Assembly (NCBI RefSeq): GCF_049676595.1
Contig: NZ_CP187259.1
Location: 2,170,001 to 2,234,000 of the forward strand
Source: Methanocella_A sp049676595
Lineage (GTDB): Archaea; Halobacteriota; Methanocellia; Methanocellales; Methanocellaceae
Length of the DNA: 64,000 nt
Reading direction: 5' to 3'
Below the pieces are notes generated by a model, which was not told the DNA's origin, searched no databases, and was given only the letters and a program-made list of their open reading frames with translations. The translations under genes were made by a program, and so were the position numbers. This document shows, one piece after another, positions 59,970 to 64,000 of this stretch (its first letter is position 1; each line of letters begins with the position of its first letter).

Positions 59970-61737
59970 CAGATCTACCCCCTTTAGTCACGTCCCATTT
60001 TCGCTCGCGGGACATGACCTCACGGTCCTTAAGCATAATTTCAAGATCCTGCTCCAGCTGTTCGATTTTTTTCTTCAGCCCGCTCTCCTCCACGGTTAGC
60101 TGCGCGTTCATGGATTCCTGCCGGGCATTATATTCTCGGCGCTTCTCCTCGAGGATCGCCTTCATATTCTCGATCTCCCGCCGCATGTTAGTGACCTGGG
60201 CAAGGTCTCTGGCCTCCTGGCCGATCTTGGCACTGCCCATGAATACTCCTGACGGGCCGATGTACGGGTTGATGAGATCGATGCCTTTATTGGTGAACCG
60301 GAATTCCCGTACCTGGTTAGAATGAGACATGCCACGGGATTTGACGATAGCTAAACCACGACTCCGTTCGCCGTTGTACTCGATGTTTCGGAGTAGTATC
60401 CACGTATCGATCATCGAGGATATATAGACCTCGGAAGTCCGGGGGTTGATGTCACCGGTGATTAGATCAGTATAGACACACGTGATCTGCCGGGATTTCA
60501 TCATATCCTGCAGCCTCGTTAGCAGCGACTTGACCTCTTTGCCGCCCCCGATGGCAGTAAAATCTGACAAAGGGTCCATGATTACATTCATGGGCTTGAA
60601 CCGGTCAAGTATATCCTGTATTAGGACGAGGTGCATCTCGATGCCGTACAACCATGGCCTGGAGATATAGAATTTTAACAGCCCGGTCTTCACCCATTGC
60701 CCGAGGTCTATTCCGATCGACCCCAGGTCCCGGATAATCTGGTCCTCAGTCTCCTCCATGGCGATAAACAGGCAACGCTCCCCCCTCCTGCAGGCAGCAT
60801 CGACGTAGGTCCCTGCAAAATTGGTTTTACCAGTGCCCGATGTACCGGTATATAAGATGGCGCTCCCGCGGTAGAACCCTTTATGACCAAGCATCGCATC
60901 AAGCTGAGGTATCCCGGAAGAGACTACCTCCCGAGATAGCTTATAATCGGTCCTGATAGAGGTAATCGGGAAAATAATAATCCCGTCTCTTGCGATCAGG
61001 AACGGGTATTCATCCATACCGTGAGTACTGCCCCGGTACTTGATAATCCGCAGACGCCTCGTGACTATCTGCTCGGTGACCCGGCTGTCCAGGAAGATCA
61101 CGCAGTCTGCGATGTACTCTTCCAGGCCGTATCTTGTCAACTGTCGCTCTCCTTTCTCGCCCGTAACAATAGCAGTGATACCCCGGTCCTTAAGCCACCG
61201 GAACAGGCGGACCAGTTCGGAGCGCAGCAAAGCATGGTTACTCAGCCCTGCAAAGAGCACTTCGATCGTATCCAGAGCCACCCGCTTTGCCCCGATGCTA
61301 TCGATGGCATAGCCGAGCCGGATAAATAAAGCGTCCAGATCGTACTCCCCGGTTTCGTGGATGAGGCTGCGATCTAGAAAGACGTGATCAATAGACATTT
61401 TTTTCTCTGCGCACAGCTTATCAAGATCGTACCCGAGCGAGGCAAAGTTCTTCTTCAGGTCGTCGACATTCTCCTCGAAGGTCACGAAGACGCCCGGCTC
61501 GCCGAAGTCCATGGCGCCGTGGACGATAAATTCCATGGCAAACATCGTTTTGCCGCTACCTGCTGAACCGGCTACAAGAGTGGGCCTGCCCCGGGGAAGC
61601 CCGCCAAAGGTGATCTCGTCGAATCCTTTGATGCCGGTGAGGGCTTTTTCGATAGTTTTCAGCCCGCCGGAGAGATTACCAGAATTGTCTTGACGTTCCT
61701 TGCTGCTTTTTCTACGTCCAGTTTTACCGCCAGCCAC
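59959..61737 (-). CDS. kaiC: KaiC-family double-domain ATPase with C-terminal coiled coil
   Basis: A 592-aa RecA-like protein with two KaiC domains. CI Walker A is GSAGSGKT (57-64) with Glu pair E88/E89; CII Walker A is GTSGTGKT (298-305) with E328/E329. At the position of the cyanobacterial S431/T432 phosphosites it has S440/S441 in EVYISSMIDTW, so autophosphorylation is plausible. Residues about 510-585 form a long coiled coil absent from cyanobacterial KaiC. A basic N-terminal extension of about 30 residues precedes CI. It heads the kaiC-kaiB-kinase run. Confidence 0.95.
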   Translation of the reverse strand: MAGGKTGRRKSSKERQDNSGNLSGGLKTIEKALTGIKGFDEITFGGLPRGRPTLVAGSAGSGKTMFAMEFIVHGAMDFGEPGVFVTFEENVDDLKKNFASLGYDLDKLCAEKKMSIDHVFLDRSLIHETGEYDLDALFIRLGYAIDSIGAKRVALDTIEVLFAGLSNHALLRSELVRLFRWLKDRGITAIVTGEKGERQLTRYGLEEYIADCVIFLDSRVTEQIVTRRLRIIKYRGSTHGMDEYPFLIARDGIIIFPITSIRTDYKLSREVVSSGIPQLDAMLGHKGFYRGSAILYTGTSGTGKTNFAGTYVDAACRRGERCLFIAMEETEDQIIRDLGSIGIDLGQWVKTGLLKFYISRPWLYGIEMHLVLIQDILDRFKPMNVIMDPLSDFTAIGGGKEVKSLLTRLQDMMKSRQITCVYTDLITGDINPRTSEVYISSMIDTWILLRNIEYNGERSRGLAIVKSRGMSHSNQVREFRFTNKGIDLINPYIGPSGVFMGSAKIGQEARDLAQVTNMRREIENMKAILEEKRREYNARQESMNAQLTVEESGLKKKIEQLEQDLEIMLKDREVMSRERKWDVTKGGRSDDR

Positions 61738-61944
61738 GAGAAACCCCTCGCCCCCATAATAGGATTGATAAACAGTGTTAATATTATATTATTAAATAAT
61801 TATATCTCCCATATAGCTTTTTAAACATAAATACGGAGTAAGACCCGCAGGGCAAGCATTTGGTTACAATTACACTTAAGCGATTAACAGATGAGTTACA
61901 CCTGAGAGGATTAAAAACCAAAAAAATATACGTGAGGGAAAGGA

Positions 61945-62253
61945 TTACCTGAGATTACCCCTGCACGTGATAATCATATTAAGGTTATCTTTTGATACCG
62001 GTCGATTATCGATGCTGATGAGGCGGTTACACCGAAGGCTTTCAAACTGCACGGTATCGTAGGTAAAACCTGATAAACACTGCCCTTTCCGGGAATAATC
62101 CGTGAGCGGACAGGAATTACACGACACGCCCCATTTGACTGTTGCAGTAGTATCATATTTCTCGAAATATCCTGATGCAGCCCTTTTTTCAAAAGGCTCT
62201 TTTGGTGCCGGACGGCTAAGCAACTGTCCGACAAGCGCTTTTACTTCTACCAT
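61945..62253 (-). CDS. Small Cys-rich hypothetical protein, 102 aa
   Basis: Not recognised. Soluble, with ordered cysteines GVSCNSCPLTDYSRKGQC plus two more near the C-terminus (RCNRL, ITCRG), which suggests a metal or Fe-S site. The ATG is preceded by a long G-run (GGGGGG, about 9 bp away). Its 3' end lies 200 bp before the start of kaiC. The even codon use and ribosome site support a real gene. Confidence 0.6.
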   Translation of the reverse strand: MVEVKALVGQLLSRPAPKEPFEKRAASGYFEKYDTTATVKWGVSCNSCPLTDYSRKGQCLSGFTYDTVQFESLRCNRLISIDNRPVSKDNLNMIITCRGNLR

Positions 62254-62535
62254 TGTTCAGGCCCCCCATTTATTATCATATTACCTGAACATCCACCGTA
62301 TGATCGATTCCCTGCCGCAAGCCCGGATACCCGGCCGAAAGCATATGTCGATACTTTCAGCCAATTATTATATTATACGCAATAATATGCATCCAGATAG
62401 AATATTAACCTATCGGTTGGCTTACAAAGAACTGCACATCAATACAGGTCATTGCCGTTAGCAGGCATCAGGTTTTCCTGCAGCCCATTAAATAGTATCC
62501 AAAAGATAATATCCCTGCACTACAACCAATTATGT

Positions 62536-62913
62536 ATGGAGAATACACCCCGGATCGCAGACTGGGACTTTAGCAAAGTGAGCACGTGCTTTCACTGCAG
62601 AAAAAATGTTGCCCAGAATATCAAAATCACGCCGAACGACAGCATAGTGACATGTGCGAACTGCGGAGCGGAAAGACACTACATCATCCGATCGTTCTCT
62701 GTCGCCGACAGCAAGCCCGACTTTGAGGCGGCCGCCGTCAGAAGGAAGTACGACGTCTGGAAATTTACGAAGCAGGCAAAGTGCTTCAACTGCGCAAAGG
62801 AAACTGGCCAGGAGATCACGATGGACGAGCATATAGGCGCTGTCGTATGCCCTTCGTGCCTGTTCACCAGAATCTACAAGTTCAGCGTCTACTCGAGGCC
62901 GGAATTAAAGTAG
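62536..62913 (+). CDS. Double zinc-ribbon protein
   Basis: A 125-aa protein starting at ATG 62536. Two similar halves each hold a four-cysteine ribbon: CFHCRKNVAQNIKITPNDSIVTCANCG and CFNCAKETGQEITMDEHIGAVVCPSC. The spacing C-x2-C ... C-x2-C is the same in both, so the protein arose by internal duplication. A YDVWKFTK linker joins them. Zinc ribbons of this kind are found in transcription or translation factors; no partner is evident. No ribosome site is seen, so it may be leaderless. Confidence 0.7.
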   Translation: MENTPRIADWDFSKVSTCFHCRKNVAQNIKITPNDSIVTCANCGAERHYIIRSFSVADSKPDFEAAAVRRKYDVWKFTKQAKCFNCAKETGQEITMDEHIGAVVCPSCLFTRIYKFSVYSRPELK

Positions 62914-62935
62914 AAGTAGCGCATCTTCTGTAGCG

Positions 62936-63277
62936 ATGGAACAACCAGATCCTGCCAACCCCGAGAGCCTGAAAGCCTTCTACAGGCAAGTGATAGAGTA
63001 CTATGGCCAGGAATCGCAATCAGACGCCATTATCGAAGAAGCCGCCGAGCTGATCCACGCCATCTGCAAATACCGGCACGCTGTTCGCAAAGGTGAAGAT
63101 ACCGCCGGGGTCCGTGAACAGGTCGTCGAGGAGATCGTCGACCTGCAGATCGCTCTCGATCAGGCCAGGCTTATATTCTCCGGAGATTCCCCGGCTGCCG
63201 AAAAGTATTACGAGGAATGCAGGCAGAAGAAACTTGCCAGGCTGGCCGAATATGTAGATATTCCGCGAAACAGGTAA
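62936..63277 (+). CDS. MazG-like nucleotide pyrophosphohydrolase
   Basis: A 113-aa all-alpha protein with the MazG/dUTPase-2-like pattern: IIEEAAELIHAICKYRH and VEEIVDLQIALDQARLIF, where paired EExxEL and ExxD acidic residues would bind Mg2+. Such proteins clean up non-canonical or damaged NTPs. Length is short but normal for single-domain MazG proteins. It lies 22 bp after the zinc-ribbon gene and is probably on the same transcript. Confidence 0.75.
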   Translation: MEQPDPANPESLKAFYRQVIEYYGQESQSDAIIEEAAELIHAICKYRHAVRKGEDTAGVREQVVEEIVDLQIALDQARLIFSGDSPAAEKYYEECRQKKLARLAEYVDIPRNR

Positions 63278-63528
63278 GCAAGTCCAGCCCTTATTGTCGG
63301 CGCCAGCCGACAGAAAGTATGATATACTTCGAGGCCACTTATAGAGCCAGATAAGTACAGATCATATCGCTCTTGTTAAAGTTGATAGCGGCTTCAGAAG
63401 TTATCTTTTAAGCCCCAATAGATTTTCGCAGACGAGTTTTGGCTTATGAAAGCTGGATTTCCGCACCATGATGACCACAGTTTCATCAGCAGGCCATCCG
63501 GCTTTACTTATGTAAAAGGATTGATGAA

Positions 63529-64000
63529 ATGAGTTCATTTGAAAGTTTAAAGCTGAGCGAGCCGGTTATGAAGGCTCTGGCCAGCATGGGCTTCGAAGAG
63601 TCCACCCAGATCCAGGATTATACTATTCCCCTTGCATTAGCCGGGAAAGACGTAATCGGCCAGGCGCCCACAGGTACCGGAAAAACAGCAGCCTTCGGCA
63701 TACCGATGATCGAGATCTGCGACGACAGCCCCAGTATACAGGCAATAGTCATCACCCCGACCAGAGAGCTCGCGATTCAGGTCTCTGAAGAGCTGAACAA
63801 GATCGGCCAGTTCAAAGGTATCCGGGCGCTGCCGATCTACGGCGGGCAGGAGTACAAGTGGCAGATGAAGGGCCTTAGAGAAAAGCCCCAGATCATCGTG
63901 GCCACTCCGGGACGGCTGATGGATCACCTGATCAAGCAGAAGAGCATCAAGGGTAGCGACGTCAAAATGCTCGTGCTGGACGAGGCCGACGAGATGCTGG
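63529..64000 (+). CDS. DEAD-box RNA helicase, N-terminal part (runs off the window)
   Basis: The ATG at 63529 (AAAGGA a few bases before) opens a frame that continues to the window edge. It shows the Q-motif (FEESTQIQ), Walker A motif I APTGTGKTAAF, motif Ia PTRELAIQ, motif Ib TPGRLMD and motif II VLDEADEML. It unwinds RNA in cold response or ribosome assembly in relatives. The C-terminal helicase domain is outside the window. About 250 bp of upstream sequence has no gene. Confidence 0.93.
   Translation, partial: MSSFESLKLSEPVMKALASMGFEESTQIQDYTIPLALAGKDVIGQAPTGTGKTAAFGIPMIEICDDSPSIQAIVITPTRELAIQVSEELNKIGQFKGIRALPIYGGQEYKWQMKGLREKPQIIVATPGRLMDHLIKQKSIKGSDVKMLVLDEADEML

Overview
The window reads as chromosome of a methanogenic euryarchaeon, most likely a Methanocella (Rice Cluster I) relative. 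This rests on gene content, not on a database search. Diagnostic genes are cofE (coenzyme F420), a methanogenesis marker 9 protein, an F420H2-oxidase-type flavoprotein, ablA/ablB for the osmolyte N-epsilon-acetyl-beta-lysine, the AMP-pathway ribose-1,5-bisphosphate isomerase, 6-phospho-3-hexuloisomerase, archaeal PolB, archaeal Taw1 and translin. Promoters have archaeal TATA boxes, and several genes look leaderless. Base composition is moderately GC-rich, with AT-rich intergenic stretches.

Layout. 1-6.5 kb: partial Nudix gene, VTT-domain membrane protein, cysS, a TPR protein, small unknowns and a surface protein. 6.7-12.6 kb: cofE, a radical SAM/HhH gene translationally coupled to a DNA-metabolism partner, a secreted Gly-rich protein and polB. 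12.7-22.3 kb: UspA, AEC carrier, lipoprotein, hisA-hisB, MscS, ablA-ablB and two EamA exporters; MscS next to ablAB suggests an osmotic-stress neighbourhood. 22.8-29.6 kb: iorAB, DUF116, an HTH regulator, and a DUF447 / CitG-like / marker 9 run. 29.7-36.3 kb: a REC-PAS protein, R15P isomerase, secreted proteins, hxlB, a purine-type PRTase, a possible phosphorylase remnant and a gene with no canonical start. 36.8-44 kb: metG, a GT-C-like membrane protein, MFS, and a radical SAM/SPASM enzyme with a small membrane partner. 44.5-53.5 kb: translin, a Met/Gln-rich exported protein with a superoxide-reductase-like domain, Taw1, and a coupled GT-C-like membrane cluster. 54-55.8 kb: fprA, a candidate structured RNA, a KGG protein and tRNA-Glu(CUC). 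55.8-61.7 kb: a kaiC-kaiB operon with two related histidine kinases. 61.9-64 kb: two Cys-rich small proteins, a MazG-like protein and a partial DEAD-box helicase.

The strongest non-genic signal is a set of dispersed, non-coding palindromic elements built from short words reiterated every 8-9 bp. Family A (CCGTG words) is at 2.98, 22.3 and 44.0 kb. Family B (ATCTGTG words) is at 3.2, 4.8, 36.5 and 53.6 kb. Family C (GTACTTCGC words) is at 9.5 and 40.7 kb. A GGAGG-word tract is at 42.3 kb. Two family A copies are homologous over about 490 bp. The two family C copies carry the same roughly 55-bp core in opposite orientation between flanks that keep one orientation, which suggests arm-mediated inversion. 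One B element sits inside an A element. I regard this repeat system as the best candidate here for an undescribed mobile or structural system.
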